A DNA stretch of 64,000 bases from Acinetobacter gerneri DSM 14967 = CIP 107464 = MTCC 9824. GTDB taxonomy: Bacteria; Pseudomonadota; Gammaproteobacteria; Pseudomonadales; Moraxellaceae. Position numbers and translations under genes: made by a program. The notes below the pieces were generated by a model, which was given only the letters and a program-made list of their open reading frames with translations, was not told the DNA's origin and searched no databases. This document shows positions 1 through 9,470 of the stretch, in pieces; positions within the stretch are counted from its first letter, which is position 1; every line of letters begins with the position of its first letter. The stretch lies in assembly GCF_000368565.1 (NCBI RefSeq), contig NZ_KB849538.1:1-64000 (forward strand), written 5' to 3'.

Positions 1-228
1 TTTTTTTCAATGATCAACTAGCAAAAATCCACACAAGTTGTTCTTCATAATCTCTTAATGATCTTCTCGATGATTCGTCATCATCAAGCTAGGTCGGCTA
101 TATTACTCTCTTAATCCAGAAAGTCAACTAGTAATTTCAAATTATTCTAAACATCTTAAACTCAATCAATCTATTCAACTAACTGATTTCTAAGAAGTTT
201 TAATCTTCATCACCGCCGATGGATGTGC
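1..228 (-). other. Probable 5' leader of an rRNA operon (gene lies outside the window)
   Basis: No protein gene is visible here. Read on the minus strand, the DNA downstream of the promoter at 229-256 is a long untranslated stretch that ends at the window edge with a boxA-like tgatcattgaaaa. This layout, and the G-rich block just after the start region (cacatccatcggcggtgatg), resemble Acinetobacter rRNA operon leaders as I remember them. The 16S gene itself would lie left of base 1 and is not seen, so this is inference. Confidence 0.45.
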
Positions 229-256
229 ATTCTACAGGATTTTCGGGGGCTTGCAA
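229..256 (-). promoter_or_regulatory. Strong promoter reading left, probably rRNA P1-like
   Basis: On the minus strand there is a -35 TTGCAA (251-256), a 16-bp spacer and a -10 TAGAAT (229-234). No open reading frame follows before the window edge, which fits a stable-RNA promoter. Bases 257-362 upstream are AT-rich with no further feature seen. Confidence 0.45.
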
Positions 257-362
257 GGGTTGTTTCTCAATATTTTTTTCGTCTGTTCAGTTTTCAAGCC
301 AATATAAACATAAATCATTGTTTTTATTATATTATTTATTTTATAAAAATTTAAACTTTTGT

Positions 363-956
363 TTATACTTTGAGATAAGCCAAAATCATTTTTGATATTT
401 CCTTTTTAAGCTGTTGTTCTTCAATAAGAAAGTTGTTATTACTTGCATAACGCATCATGGTAAACAGCGTACTATTGATAATGACAAATGATTTATTTTT
501 TAAAATATCGAAACTCCATTCTGGAAAGTAACGATTAAAAACATACATCCCGATCTCTAAAAAATGCCTTTCAAGCACTTGTGCAGCTTCTGAGTTGTTA
601 TAACCATGCCAATTTTTCAATACTTCTATAAAAAAACCACCATCCGCTTTCATCATGTCAAATCCAAACTGGATACTCAGCGGCACGACCTCTTCTAATT
701 GGATTTCCCCTTGCTGCATGACCATCTGTTTAAGCATCAATCCTAGATTTTCACTTTTCCTGAGCAGTAACTCTTGGATGATCTCTTCTTTATTTTCAAA
801 ATACTGATAGATCGAACCAATACTCACACCTGACTTTTCTGCAATTTTAGGCGTTGTGACTTGTAGTAAGCCTTGTTCTGCAATACAGCGCTGTGTCGCT
901 TCTAAAATATGATCGACAATCACTTTTGCACGTTGTTGTTGTGGTCTTTTTCTCAT
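363..956 (-). CDS. TetR/AcrR family transcriptional regulator
   Basis: A 197-residue one-component repressor. Residues about 10-55 form the TetR helix-turn-helix, with the typical run PKIAEKSGVSIGSIYQYF followed by ENKEEII. The C-terminal part is a helical ligand/dimer domain with no recognisable specificity. It is divergent from the MpaB-type oxygenase at 1043 across an 86-bp gap holding two dyads (983-1002 and 1013-1029), so it most likely represses itself and that gene. The ligand is unknown. Confidence 0.85.
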   Translation of the reverse strand: MRKRPQQQRAKVIVDHILEATQRCIAEQGLLQVTTPKIAEKSGVSIGSIYQYFENKEEIIQELLLRKSENLGLMLKQMVMQQGEIQLEEVVPLSIQFGFDMMKADGGFFIEVLKNWHGYNNSEAAQVLERHFLEIGMYVFNRYFPEWSFDILKNKSFVIINSTLFTMMRYASNNNFLIEEQQLKKEISKMILAYLKV

Positions 957-982
957 TTTATCTGCAACTTATAAATGCGAAT

Positions 983-1002
983 TGAATGCGAATAAACATT
1001 CA
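983..1002. promoter_or_regulatory. Inverted repeat, possible TetR operator
   Basis: TGAATG, 8 bases, CATTCA in the gap between the divergent TetR and oxygenase genes. It overlaps a direct repeat aatgcgaat. Operator role is inferred from position only. Confidence 0.35.
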
Positions 1003-1012
1003 TATTAGAGTT

Positions 1013-1029
1013 TGATTAAATATTAATCA
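1013..1029. promoter_or_regulatory. Perfect palindrome upstream of the MpaB-type oxygenase
   Basis: TGATTAA ATA TTAATCA, a perfect 7+3+7 palindrome ending 13 bases before the ATG at 1043. Position and symmetry suit an operator for the divergent TetR protein. No protein-binding evidence is available. Confidence 0.45.
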
Positions 1030-1042
1030 GGTTTGACTCACA

Positions 1043-2251
1043 ATGCAAACGATCTCTATTCCACACCGCTTAGCGTCCTTTAAGAAGATGCAACAGAATA
1101 ATTGGAAAACTCAAATTCTCAGTTTTATTTCCAAGCAAAAGCTGCAACCCTCTTATGAAGAATATCTTTCCCTGAATCAAGCCTTACAAAAAGGTGATGA
1201 ACCGATGGATCATTTGCTGACGTGGATCATGAAAAATCCCAAGGAACATCGGAAATATTTTGAGATTGCGCTTTATCAAGGTGTGGAGCAACTTCCTCAT
1301 CCTATTCCTGAACTAAAGCAATTTTTTGATTTGGTTGAAACTCCGCCGACTTGGCTTGATCAACAAAAAATGCAAAATGCCGTGCAATTTTCAAATCGTT
1401 TAGGGATCAATAGTGGTTTTATTTTAAGAGATTTATCTTTAATGATCGGTTATTTGTATCCCGGTTTTAATCAGCCGCTGATTTTGACTGGTGCTCTAAA
1501 CAAGCAGGCAAATAAACGCTTGGCTGAAACCACAAAATGGTGGATTGATATAACAGAGCCAAATGCTTTTGAGCGTTTCAATAAGGGTTTTACCTCAACG
1601 ATTTATGTGCGTTTTATCCATTCTTTAGTCCGTTATCATTTGGCAAAATCTGAAAAATGGGATAGTGAAACATGGGGATTGCCAATCAATCAATATGATC
1701 AGGCCATGACCAACATCGCGTTTAGTGGCGTGTTATTACTCGGTGTGCGGGCGCTGGGTATTATTCCAGATAAGCAGGAAGTCGATAGTTTTTTACATTT
1801 TTGGAAATATGCAGGCTGGTTAATGGGTATAGATGAACAATGGTTGGTAAATAAAGAATCTGAGGGCTGGAAACTGCTGTATTGGATGACATTTGCCCAT
1901 CCAAATCCTGATGAAACAAGTATGGCACTGGGTTCAAGTTTAGCCAAAGAACCTTTTGACCGTCCTTATATACATTTTAAAGAATTGAATCGCAAATTGG
2001 CATATCGTCAACATTTGTCGATTACTCAGTTTTTCTTGAGCCGAAAAAAAATGCAAAATCTGGGATTAGAACGTCAATCAGTCGCATGGTTTGCTTATTA
2101 TTTATTGGCAAGAAATGTTTTGCTTTATACGGGCGCAAAACATTCTCAAAAACTAGATGCGCTTTTACAAAAAAATGGTCGTCGCATGCAAAAATTGGGC
2201 TTTACCCTTTATCAAGGTGAAAATACTCAACTTGCAAGTATGCATCAGTAA
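1043..2251 (+). CDS. MpaB/DUF2236-type oxygenase family protein
   Basis: A 402-residue soluble protein matching the ER-bound oxygenase MpaB / DUF2236 family, whose members include latex-clearing protein (Lcp) and mycophenolate MpaB. Family-like features are GFILRDLSLMIGYLYPG (about residues 125-141), a conserved Arg/His segment TIYVRFIHSLVRYH (about 187-200) and the C-terminal FAYYLLARNVLL. Family members bind heme or a metal; the substrate here is unknown. It is divergent from a TetR gene and is probably controlled by it. The Shine-Dalgarno is weak (cagg, about 12 bases upstream). Confidence 0.7.
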   Translation: MQTISIPHRLASFKKMQQNNWKTQILSFISKQKLQPSYEEYLSLNQALQKGDEPMDHLLTWIMKNPKEHRKYFEIALYQGVEQLPHPIPELKQFFDLVETPPTWLDQQKMQNAVQFSNRLGINSGFILRDLSLMIGYLYPGFNQPLILTGALNKQANKRLAETTKWWIDITEPNAFERFNKGFTSTIYVRFIHSLVRYHLAKSEKWDSETWGLPINQYDQAMTNIAFSGVLLLGVRALGIIPDKQEVDSFLHFWKYAGWLMGIDEQWLVNKESEGWKLLYWMTFAHPNPDETSMALGSSLAKEPFDRPYIHFKELNRKLAYRQHLSITQFFLSRKKMQNLGLERQSVAWFAYYLLARNVLLYTGAKHSQKLDALLQKNGRRMQKLGFTLYQGENTQLASMHQ

Positions 2252-2283
2252 ACTTCGAACACCATATTGACTGATACTTTGCG

Positions 2284-3453
2284 CTATGTCGCGTGTTCTA
2301 ATCGGTATTTATAGATATTGAGCACAACATCGCTAAATTCTTTTAAAACATAGCGTGTCCATAAATCGGCATACCAATTGACTTCTGTAGAGAGTCGATA
2401 ATCTATTCGTAAAATCATTTTTGTTTGGGTTGGACTCAAGGCTTGTAATTGATAATCTGTGGTGAGCAAATTGAAATATGCTCCACCCATTTTTAAATGA
2501 TCATCAAGTGAACCCTTCGGAAATGATTCATCGGTAAAAATATAGTGCCATGCCAACTTGTTCGGTGCTTCGGACTGAAATATTTTTTCTTGAAAATGTA
2601 TGCCACGTTGCCAATAGATCTGACGCACCAAGCCATTTGGAGTACTTTCCGTCATTCCAGAGACTGGTTTTGGAAAGCCCATCGTAAAGATCGGGCTATA
2701 TTTGATTTCTTCAGGCTGAATATTTTGAATGTTGTTGATTGATGCAAATACAGTTTGAATAGGCGCATTTACGATAATTTCTTTTTGCGTCACACCATTT
2801 CTAATCTGGGTCAAATCTGGAAAAAATAACAAAGCCACTAGTGGTAATAGTGCTATGGAATAAATCTTCTTATAAGGTTTCCAAAGCTTACGGCACAATG
2901 CTCGCATCGCTAGCGCACCTAAAGTCGCGCAAAGCCAATAAATCGGAGCTGCCATAATTAAACAGATCACCCCTTCTCTTAAAAAGACCGCCCCCACAAC
3001 AATGACACCGAGTACTATATAGAATTGCTGTAATAACGTTTTTTTCAACGCCTGCGGTTGCCAAAACGTCCAGAAATATTCCGTTACTGCTCCGATACTT
3101 AAAGGCAAGAATATCAAAAATGCTGTTGTTAGCATCTTTTCTTGATCTAGTGCCAACAAGCCAATCAAAAAGAAATAAATCAGTATGACGCTAAAAAGTG
3201 GTAGCCATTTGATTAAGTTGGAACGAAATGGATACTCTTGAACGATCTCCATGCTAGGCTTATGAAATATAAGGCATATTAACTTAAACTCAGGCTGTTC
3301 AATCGCTTGATATACACGAATATCATCAATCCCCTGAGCTTTTAATTGTGTCCTCAAATCATTTTCAAAAGTGGGATTCCATTCTGCATTGGCGATAGAA
3401 CACTCACCATATTTCTTCAACTTATCTATATAAATTTGTATATTTTCAGACAT
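2284..3453 (-). CDS. Membrane protein with C-terminal SRPBCC domain
   Basis: A 389-residue protein. Residues 1-75 are soluble. About 80-215 contain five hydrophobic segments (for example LFSVILIYFFLIGLLAL and FYIVLGVIVVGAVFL). From about 225 there is an SRPBCC/polyketide-cyclase-like domain beginning EIIVNAPIQTVFASINNI, the usual start of that fold. The domain binds lipophilic ligands in other proteins, so a membrane-anchored lipid- or ligand-binding role is possible. It converges on the MpaB gene with a 32-bp gap. Specific function is unknown. Confidence 0.6.
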   Translation of the reverse strand: MSENIQIYIDKLKKYGECSIANAEWNPTFENDLRTQLKAQGIDDIRVYQAIEQPEFKLICLIFHKPSMEIVQEYPFRSNLIKWLPLFSVILIYFFLIGLLALDQEKMLTTAFLIFLPLSIGAVTEYFWTFWQPQALKKTLLQQFYIVLGVIVVGAVFLREGVICLIMAAPIYWLCATLGALAMRALCRKLWKPYKKIYSIALLPLVALLFFPDLTQIRNGVTQKEIIVNAPIQTVFASINNIQNIQPEEIKYSPIFTMGFPKPVSGMTESTPNGLVRQIYWQRGIHFQEKIFQSEAPNKLAWHYIFTDESFPKGSLDDHLKMGGAYFNLLTTDYQLQALSPTQTKMILRIDYRLSTEVNWYADLWTRYVLKEFSDVVLNIYKYRLEHAT

Positions 3454-3559
3454 TTAAATTTGCAAAAATTTTATTTTTTTCATTATGGCAGAAATCATTG
3501 TGTATAAACAATGATCTCTGCATATTTAGTTAAATCATGACTCTAAGTTGATCAGCAAT

Positions 3560-5677
3560 TTAGAATTTCATGCTCATACGTGCCCAATAGTTGCGCCCGA
3601 TATTATCAAATTGTTCACTTGCAGCAAAACCAAAGCCTGCATCACCCGCCTTATTGAGATGCTCGGTGTAAGCTTTATCCAAGACATTATCAATACCAAC
3701 CGCCACATCAACATCTTTGGTCAGACTATATGACGCATTTAAAGATAATGTATTGAAAGCCTTACTTTCGCCTAAATCATAACCCACGATATTACCCTGA
3801 TTTAGACTAATACGATCTTGCTTGGCAACCACACGCCACAATGCACCTAAGGTATATTTATCATGCACATATCGCACATTGAAACGTCCTTCCAAAGGTG
3901 CAATTTGCGGTAATGCTTTGTGGTCCGTGGTATTTTCACCATAGGCATACATCGCACTTAGATCCGCTTGTAAATGCTCAGTAAATTGATAACCCACTCC
4001 TGCTTCTGCACCTGCAATCGTTGCATCGACATTTTTGGAAATCGTAGGATTACTCATGCCAGACCCTTTCTTTGGATCATAAGTCATCAAAATAAAATCA
4101 TCGATTAAACCAACATAAACCGATGTCCAAGCATTCCACGCTCCATGATTGATTTGGCTCCCCAAATCAAGCTGCAGAGTTTTTTCATTGTTGAGATTTT
4201 TAAATGCCGAAGTTCCTGCAACTCGATAATTTGTACGCATGATTTCCCAGTAATCAGGCACACGCTCTACATAACCTAGTCCTATATAGTTTTTTAAACC
4301 ATGCTCAGGATTTTCATTTTCAAAACGGATAAAGGCACTTGGTAGGGTTTCTTTACGGCTCAAGTTCGTATTTAAATTGTCAATCTTGACTTGGTCTGCT
4401 CGCGCACCAGTCACCAATTTATTTTCAGGATTAAAAGTATAAGTTAACTCACCAAAAGCACCATACGATGCAAAACGCATATCTGATTTAAATGGCATAT
4501 TCCCTTCTGGCATCGCATACATAATCATGTCGCCACCATGTTTATTGAACTGCGAATCCACACCAGTAATTAAACTGAATTTATCCCATTCTGTGGTCAT
4601 GGCGAGTCTTGAGTTTAAAGTACGGCGCGTGACTTCCATCGACATTTTATTGGGAACTTGCATAGCCATTGAACCCATATCATGTCCACCCATGTCCATG
4701 GACATATTATGCCCCGAATGTCCACCATGCCCACCGCCCATGTCCATCGATGTCATCGGAGGAGTACGTAAGCTAAAATTATCCATGATGTGATCGTTAT
4801 AACTATAGTCAATCTGACCTTCGATTTTTTTGATCACATTGGTGATATTTCTCTTTTCAAAATGCAGACCTAAACTTTCACGTGCAAATTGCGAACCATC
4901 CATTGAACGGCCTGCATATTCAGCTTCACCATCTGATTTACCTGCGCGCAGTTCTACCCAAGTATCTTCATCTGGCGTCCAACCGAGTGCTAGATCAGCA
5001 TTCCAACGTTCCCATGATGATGGGATTTTTTTACCGTCACCATCTTTATAGCTATTTGACTCTGAACGATTGGCATTTAAACGAACATATTTTGTTTCAT
5101 CACCTAATGCGGCTTCAACATTGTGATCAATACGGCCATATGAACCAATCAGGACACTTGCCTGACCACGATAAGGTTTATCTGAAGTTAAATGTTCTGG
5201 TTCACGTTGAAAAATCACAGTTGCAGCAGAACCAGTGTTGGCATATTGAACAGTTTGAGGACCTTTGATTACGGTAATTTTATCGAAACTTTCAGGCTGA
5301 ATATAAGACGTAGGCGCATCCATACGGGCAGGACAAGCACCTAAGTTTTCAGTACCATCCGTCAAGATTTTGATACGAGATCCAAACATCCCACGGAAGG
5401 TGACATCACCATTGGTTCCACCATTTTTAATGGCATTAAAACCCATAATACTTTTTAAATAATCCGCACCATCGGTCGCGGGTACAGGCTGAATCGGTTG
5501 CTTTGGATCTGCATGAATAATCAAACCATTATCAGCATCGGCGCTTTGTGCGGTCACGACGATCGGCGCAAAATGCGTTGGACTTTCTTGATCATCGGCT
5601 GCAAAAGCCATTTCAGAATAAACCAAAGATAAAACAATAGCCGTGAGTGGGTGCAACAAGAATTGAGGCTTAACCAT
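3560..5677 (-). CDS. oprC: TonB-dependent copper receptor, OprC/NosA-like
   Basis: A 705-residue outer-membrane receptor with a signal peptide (about 1-26), an N-terminal plug (DGADYLKSIMGF, TFRGMFGSRIKIL) and a 22-strand-type barrel ending in aromatic-rich RNYWARMSMKF. The plug carries GACPARMD, the CxxxM copper motif of Pseudomonas OprC. A barrel loop at about 300-350 is packed with Met, His and Gly (HNMSMDMGGHDMGSMAM), which can supply the partner HxM ligands. It imports copper with TonB energy. The upstream gene (5765-6271) is a His-rich DUF2946 protein in the same direction, so the two are probably one copper operon. Confidence 0.88.
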   Translation of the reverse strand: MVKPQFLLHPLTAIVLSLVYSEMAFAADDQESPTHFAPIVVTAQSADADNGLIIHADPKQPIQPVPATDGADYLKSIMGFNAIKNGGTNGDVTFRGMFGSRIKILTDGTENLGACPARMDAPTSYIQPESFDKITVIKGPQTVQYANTGSAATVIFQREPEHLTSDKPYRGQASVLIGSYGRIDHNVEAALGDETKYVRLNANRSESNSYKDGDGKKIPSSWERWNADLALGWTPDEDTWVELRAGKSDGEAEYAGRSMDGSQFARESLGLHFEKRNITNVIKKIEGQIDYSYNDHIMDNFSLRTPPMTSMDMGGGHGGHSGHNMSMDMGGHDMGSMAMQVPNKMSMEVTRRTLNSRLAMTTEWDKFSLITGVDSQFNKHGGDMIMYAMPEGNMPFKSDMRFASYGAFGELTYTFNPENKLVTGARADQVKIDNLNTNLSRKETLPSAFIRFENENPEHGLKNYIGLGYVERVPDYWEIMRTNYRVAGTSAFKNLNNEKTLQLDLGSQINHGAWNAWTSVYVGLIDDFILMTYDPKKGSGMSNPTISKNVDATIAGAEAGVGYQFTEHLQADLSAMYAYGENTTDHKALPQIAPLEGRFNVRYVHDKYTLGALWRVVAKQDRISLNQGNIVGYDLGESKAFNTLSLNASYSLTKDVDVAVGIDNVLDKAYTEHLNKAGDAGFGFAASEQFDNIGRNYWARMSMKF

Positions 5678-5764
5678 AACAATCTCTTTAAAATCATAAA
5701 TAAAATAAGGCTAGAGACAATGAAGTCCCGAAAATAAATGCTTTAAAAAAATAAAGCCCTAGAT

Positions 5765-6271
5765 TTATGCAAAGATTGGCGGTGCACGCCCCTGTGGAAT
5801 CAGGAATAAACGCTGTAAAACAAAATAAACATGTTTAAAGGCTTTTTGAAATGCCAATAAGCGAACCTGTATACGCACCAAAACTTCTTTGACTTCAAGT
5901 TCTGGTGGCATGATCAAATGCCCATAAACAGTACAATACTGACAGGCATGACCCAATTCATGATGATGATTTTGTTCAGTGTTTTGAGCCACTTGCAACA
6001 TTTGTGTATCAGCTTCAGATCGACTTTGATCTAAATGATGATGCGTATGTTGACTGGCTTGTGGAGATAAAGTCCCTTGATCTGCATGACTATGCGAATG
6101 AGAAACTTTAGATGCTTGGTTTGAAGATGGGTTTACTTGTAATAACGCATGGGTAATAGTTTCACAGACCGGCGAAATTTGATATTTTTCCGGAAGCAAA
6201 GGCTGTAAAAAAACAGCTATCTGTAAAAATACTGCAGCAAATCCTAGCCACAATCCCATTCGCAAACGCAA
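5765..6271 (-). CDS. DUF2946-like His-rich membrane/periplasmic protein
   Basis: A small protein with an N-terminal hydrophobic segment (MGLWLGFAAVFLQIAVFL), a central stretch with many His residues (HSHSHADQ, HTHHHLDQ, QNHHHELGH) and a CQYC motif near the end. DUF2946 proteins often sit beside copper receptors, and the 87-bp gap to oprC downstream suggests co-transcription. Metal (probably copper) binding is inferred from composition. The frame is open to a TTG at 6310, but a terminator-like hairpin lies just before it. The TTG at 6271 has GAGG 8 bases upstream and is preferred; the ATG at 6259 is another option. Confidence 0.65.
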   Translation of the reverse strand: MRLRMGLWLGFAAVFLQIAVFLQPLLPEKYQISPVCETITHALLQVNPSSNQASKVSHSHSHADQGTLSPQASQHTHHHLDQSRSEADTQMLQVAQNTEQNHHHELGHACQYCTVYGHLIMPPELEVKEVLVRIQVRLLAFQKAFKHVYFVLQRLFLIPQGRAPPIFA

Positions 6272-6310
6272 ATATTCATCCTCAACCTTTTTGAGAGCCG
6301 AGTATAACAA

Positions 6311-6330
6311 AGCCCAATCGAAATTGGGCT
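6311..6330 (-). terminator. Hairpin downstream of def
   Basis: AGCCCAAT, 4-base loop, ATTGGGCT: a perfect 8-bp stem followed on the minus strand by ttgttat. It lies about 100 bases past the def stop and just before the DUF2946 gene. The U-tract is weak. Confidence 0.45.
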
Positions 6331-6430
6331 ATTCTAAAGGATGAATTTTCCAACAATTTATTGATGAAAAATTAACTTATTGAAGTTGCAACGCATTCAC
6401 AATAAATAAAAAAATTAAAGTAAAAAAATC

Positions 6431-6961
6431 TTAACGTTTTACTGCAACTTTATCTTTTTGACGTTGGCGCACTGTTTTTTCCACTTTTTCACGGGCACGT
6501 TGGCGTTTTAAAGGGGACAAATAATCAACGAATAATTTACCATTTAAGTGATCTAATTCATGCTGAATACAAACTGCGAGAAGTCCATCAGCTTCTATCT
6601 CAAATGATTGACCTTCAAGGTTTTTTGCCTCAATTTTTACACGTGACGGACGCTCAACTTTGTCGTATATTTGGGGAACTGAAAGACAGCCCTCTTCATA
6701 CGGCTGCGTTTCTTCTGTAAGTGGGGTAACCTTCGGGTTAATAAAAACCAGCGGTTGATTTTTTTCTTCAGATAAATCCATCACGATTAACTGAATATGG
6801 TGATCGACCTGAGTAGCAGCCAAGCCTATACCTGGCGCTTCGTACATGGTTTCAAACATATCTGATGCAAGCTGACGAATTTCATCGTTCACCTCATCAA
6901 CGGGTTTGGCAATAGTACGCAGACGGGGATCAGGAAAACTTAAAATAGGTAATAAGGCCAT
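6431..6961 (-). CDS. def: Peptide deformylase
   Basis: A 176-residue metalloenzyme that removes the formyl group from nascent N-terminal methionine in the cytoplasm. All three signature motifs are present: GIGLAATQ (about 44-51), EGCLSVP with the metal-binding Cys (about 89-95), and HELDH with the two metal His and the catalytic Glu (about 134-138). Length is normal. It stands back to back with the LysM gene at 7076 and is not followed by fmt here. Confidence 0.95.
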   Translation of the reverse strand: MALLPILSFPDPRLRTIAKPVDEVNDEIRQLASDMFETMYEAPGIGLAATQVDHHIQLIVMDLSEEKNQPLVFINPKVTPLTEETQPYEEGCLSVPQIYDKVERPSRVKIEAKNLEGQSFEIEADGLLAVCIQHELDHLNGKLFVDYLSPLKRQRAREKVEKTVRQRQKDKVAVKR

Positions 6962-7075
6962 GCTGTATCCTCATTGGCTATGCCATTGAATTAGAAAATA
7001 AATGAAGAATTGACTTCATATTAAAAAGAAAGTGTTGCGTTAATTATAACGCAAATAAGTCTGATTTTAGGAAAT

Positions 7076-8233
7076 ATGATCATGAAATCTATTTTCAACG
7101 GCACAGTTTTTGGTGCCTTGGGGTTTAAAAAAGTTCAATTTGCAGCGGTATTGTGTGCAACGCTTGGTTATATGGTGAGTCCATCCTGTATAGCGAGTCC
7201 AAATACACCACCAGCAACGCTCAAAGCCAATGCACCGCATGTCTATCTCGTCAAAAAAGGTGATACTTTATGGGATATTTCCGGGAAATTTCTCAATAAA
7301 CCGTGGCGTTGGCCTGAGATTTGGGCGAGTAACAAACATGTGAAAAATCCGCATTGGATCTATCCGGGAGATCGTTTGTTATTGTGTTCCCTCAATGGTC
7401 AACCGTTGATTGGCAAAGATGAAGGTGACGGTTGCACAGGCATTATCCAGCGTTATACGGGGAAAACATCATATAAAGTCTATCCTCAAGTCCGCATCGA
7501 AGAACTTGAGCATAGTGTGCCTGTAATTGCACTACAAAATATAAAACAATGGCTCAATCAAAATATCGTGATCAATAGTCAATCTATTGAAAATCTACCC
7601 TATGTACTCGGTAGCGAAGACCATCGCCTAATCACAGGCAAGGGGCAAAAAATTTATCTACGAGGTGAAGGTGTCAAAATCGGACAACGCTACAGCATTT
7701 TCCGTCAAGCAGCACCTTATATGATTCAAGATATACAGGGTAGAAAAACCAATGCAGGGATTGAACTCATACAGGTCGCAGCAGGTCAAGCTGTTGAACA
7801 AAAAAATGATATTAGCACCCTAGAAATCACCGATAGCTATAACCAAGAGGTGCGTAAAGGCGATTTGGTTTTACCAGAATATCAAGCAGAATTGCCAAGT
7901 ATGTTCTACCCGACCAATAAAAATGAAGTTGTTGCAGGTGGCAAAATCATCCGTGTTTTGGGTTCGATTAGTCGAGCAGCTCAGCATAGTGTGGTCACAG
8001 TCGATCGTGGTGTGCTAGAAGGTGCTCAGACAGGGCAAGTTTTTGCGATTTATCAACGCGGTGAAATTGTACAGGACCCTAAAACCAAGAAAAATGTACA
8101 ACTACCTGAACAAAAAATTGGTCATTTAATGCTTTTTAAAACCTTTGACCACCTAAGCTATGCTTATGTTTTAGATAGTCGTTTACCGATAGAGGTTGGC
8201 TCTACCCTTCAGTCTGTTTATGACGAAGAATAA
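7076..8233 (+). CDS. LysM peptidoglycan-binding domain protein
   Basis: A 385-residue exported protein: a hydrophobic N-terminal segment to about residue 42, then one LysM domain (about 57-102; VYLVKKGDTLWDISGKF, then WPEIWASN and IYPGDRLLL). The remaining 280 residues carry no named catalytic motif. Such proteins bind peptidoglycan glycan strands in the periplasm. It is followed after 12 bases by dprA, an arrangement (def, LysM, dprA, tsaC) also known in Pseudomonas and relatives. Two ATGs (7076, 7082) are possible; aggaaa precedes both. Confidence 0.85.
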   Translation: MIMKSIFNGTVFGALGFKKVQFAAVLCATLGYMVSPSCIASPNTPPATLKANAPHVYLVKKGDTLWDISGKFLNKPWRWPEIWASNKHVKNPHWIYPGDRLLLCSLNGQPLIGKDEGDGCTGIIQRYTGKTSYKVYPQVRIEELEHSVPVIALQNIKQWLNQNIVINSQSIENLPYVLGSEDHRLITGKGQKIYLRGEGVKIGQRYSIFRQAAPYMIQDIQGRKTNAGIELIQVAAGQAVEQKNDISTLEITDSYNQEVRKGDLVLPEYQAELPSMFYPTNKNEVVAGGKIIRVLGSISRAAQHSVVTVDRGVLEGAQTGQVFAIYQRGEIVQDPKTKKNVQLPEQKIGHLMLFKTFDHLSYAYVLDSRLPIEVGSTLQSVYDEE

Positions 8234-8245
8234 AGGTTGATCGCT

Positions 8246-9421
8246 ATGATTGACCTAAACCAACAGCAACGTGAATACATCCAATTATGGTATTTACTAC
8301 AACATTCTCTGTCTGCATTTTATAAATTGCAGACACATTTTAGTTCTGTCAGTTCAGCGCTTGAACCTGCCCATTTGCTTCAATGGTCCAAGCTTGGTCT
8401 GCACAAAAACCATCTTGAAAGACTTCAGGAATTTTCAAGTCAAGAAGGACAAACGAAGTTTCAACAATGCTTGACGCTGATTGAAAAACACTGTGACTTT
8501 ATCTGTTTGGATAATGAAAATAATTATCCCAAACAACTACTGGCCTTTTCCGATCATCCTCCGATTTTATTTGGTAAAGGTTCACTACAAAATCTTTCAC
8601 AACCACAAGTAGCCGTTGTCGGAAGTCGTAAGCCTAGTCCACATGGTAAACAGGTGGCTTATGACTTTGCTTATTATTTGAGTGAAAAAGGTTACTTTAT
8701 TACCAGTGGTTTGGCTCAAGGAATAGATGAAGCTGCACATATGGGTGCACTGAAAAAACAACGAGCAATCGCAGTGGTCGGCACAGGACTAGATATGGTC
8801 TATCCCAACCAAAATGCTCCTTTACAGGCACAAATTCTAGAAAATGCAGGTACAGTGATCAGTGAGTTTTTACCAACCACAAAGCCACTTCAACAACATT
8901 TCCCACGGCGTAACCGCATTGTTAGTGGTTTAAGTTTAGGTGTATTAGTCGCTGAAGCTGCTCAGAGTAGTGGTTCCCTGATTACGGCAAAACTCGCAGC
9001 CGAACAAGGCAAAATCGTATTTGCAATCCCTGGGCATATTTATAGTGAATACCATAAAGGATGCCATCAACTGATCCGCGAAGGTGCGATTTTGGTTGAT
9101 CATCCAGAACAGATTATCGAAGACTTAGCCTTACCCGCACAGTGGCAAAAACAAGGGCAAATGCGTGAGACCACTGAAGAATCAGAAGAAATTTCAAATG
9201 ACCATTCACAAGAAATTAGTCAACCGATAAGCCAAGATATACCCGAACATTTATTTAATATTTACCAAGAATTGGACTGGATCGGCATAGAAATTGATCA
9301 ACTTGCAGCAAAATTAAATTTTTCTATCGCAGAATTAACAAGTCATCTCATGGAGTTAGAACTTTTGGGGCTATGTATTCAACAATCAGGATTGTACTTA
9401 CGTTGCCGTAAATTGTATTAA
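8246..9421 (+). CDS. dprA: DNA-processing protein DprA (Smf)
   Basis: A 391-residue protein that loads RecA onto incoming single-stranded DNA during natural transformation. The Rossmann-like DprA core spans about residues 90-290, with VAVVGSRKPSPHGKQ, SGLAQGIDEAAHMGAL, VVGTGLDMVYP and SGSLITAKLAAEQGK. After an acidic linker there is a C-terminal winged-helix domain (about 325-385). The ATG at 8246 has AAAGG 9 bases upstream and is preferred to an in-frame TTG at 8237. It is transcribed with the LysM gene and probably tsaC. Confidence 0.93.
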   Translation: MIDLNQQQREYIQLWYLLQHSLSAFYKLQTHFSSVSSALEPAHLLQWSKLGLHKNHLERLQEFSSQEGQTKFQQCLTLIEKHCDFICLDNENNYPKQLLAFSDHPPILFGKGSLQNLSQPQVAVVGSRKPSPHGKQVAYDFAYYLSEKGYFITSGLAQGIDEAAHMGALKKQRAIAVVGTGLDMVYPNQNAPLQAQILENAGTVISEFLPTTKPLQQHFPRRNRIVSGLSLGVLVAEAAQSSGSLITAKLAAEQGKIVFAIPGHIYSEYHKGCHQLIREGAILVDHPEQIIEDLALPAQWQKQGQMRETTEESEEISNDHSQEISQPISQDIPEHLFNIYQELDWIGIEIDQLAAKLNFSIAELTSHLMELELLGLCIQQSGLYLRCRKLY

Positions 9422-9470
9422 GGTTCACAATAGATGCCTTCTTCCACTCAAATGAACAAGGTGAATTTCC

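Noticed and set aside
4882..5268. 128-codon frame opposite oprC
   Set aside because: Antisense shadow of the receptor gene with no supporting signals.
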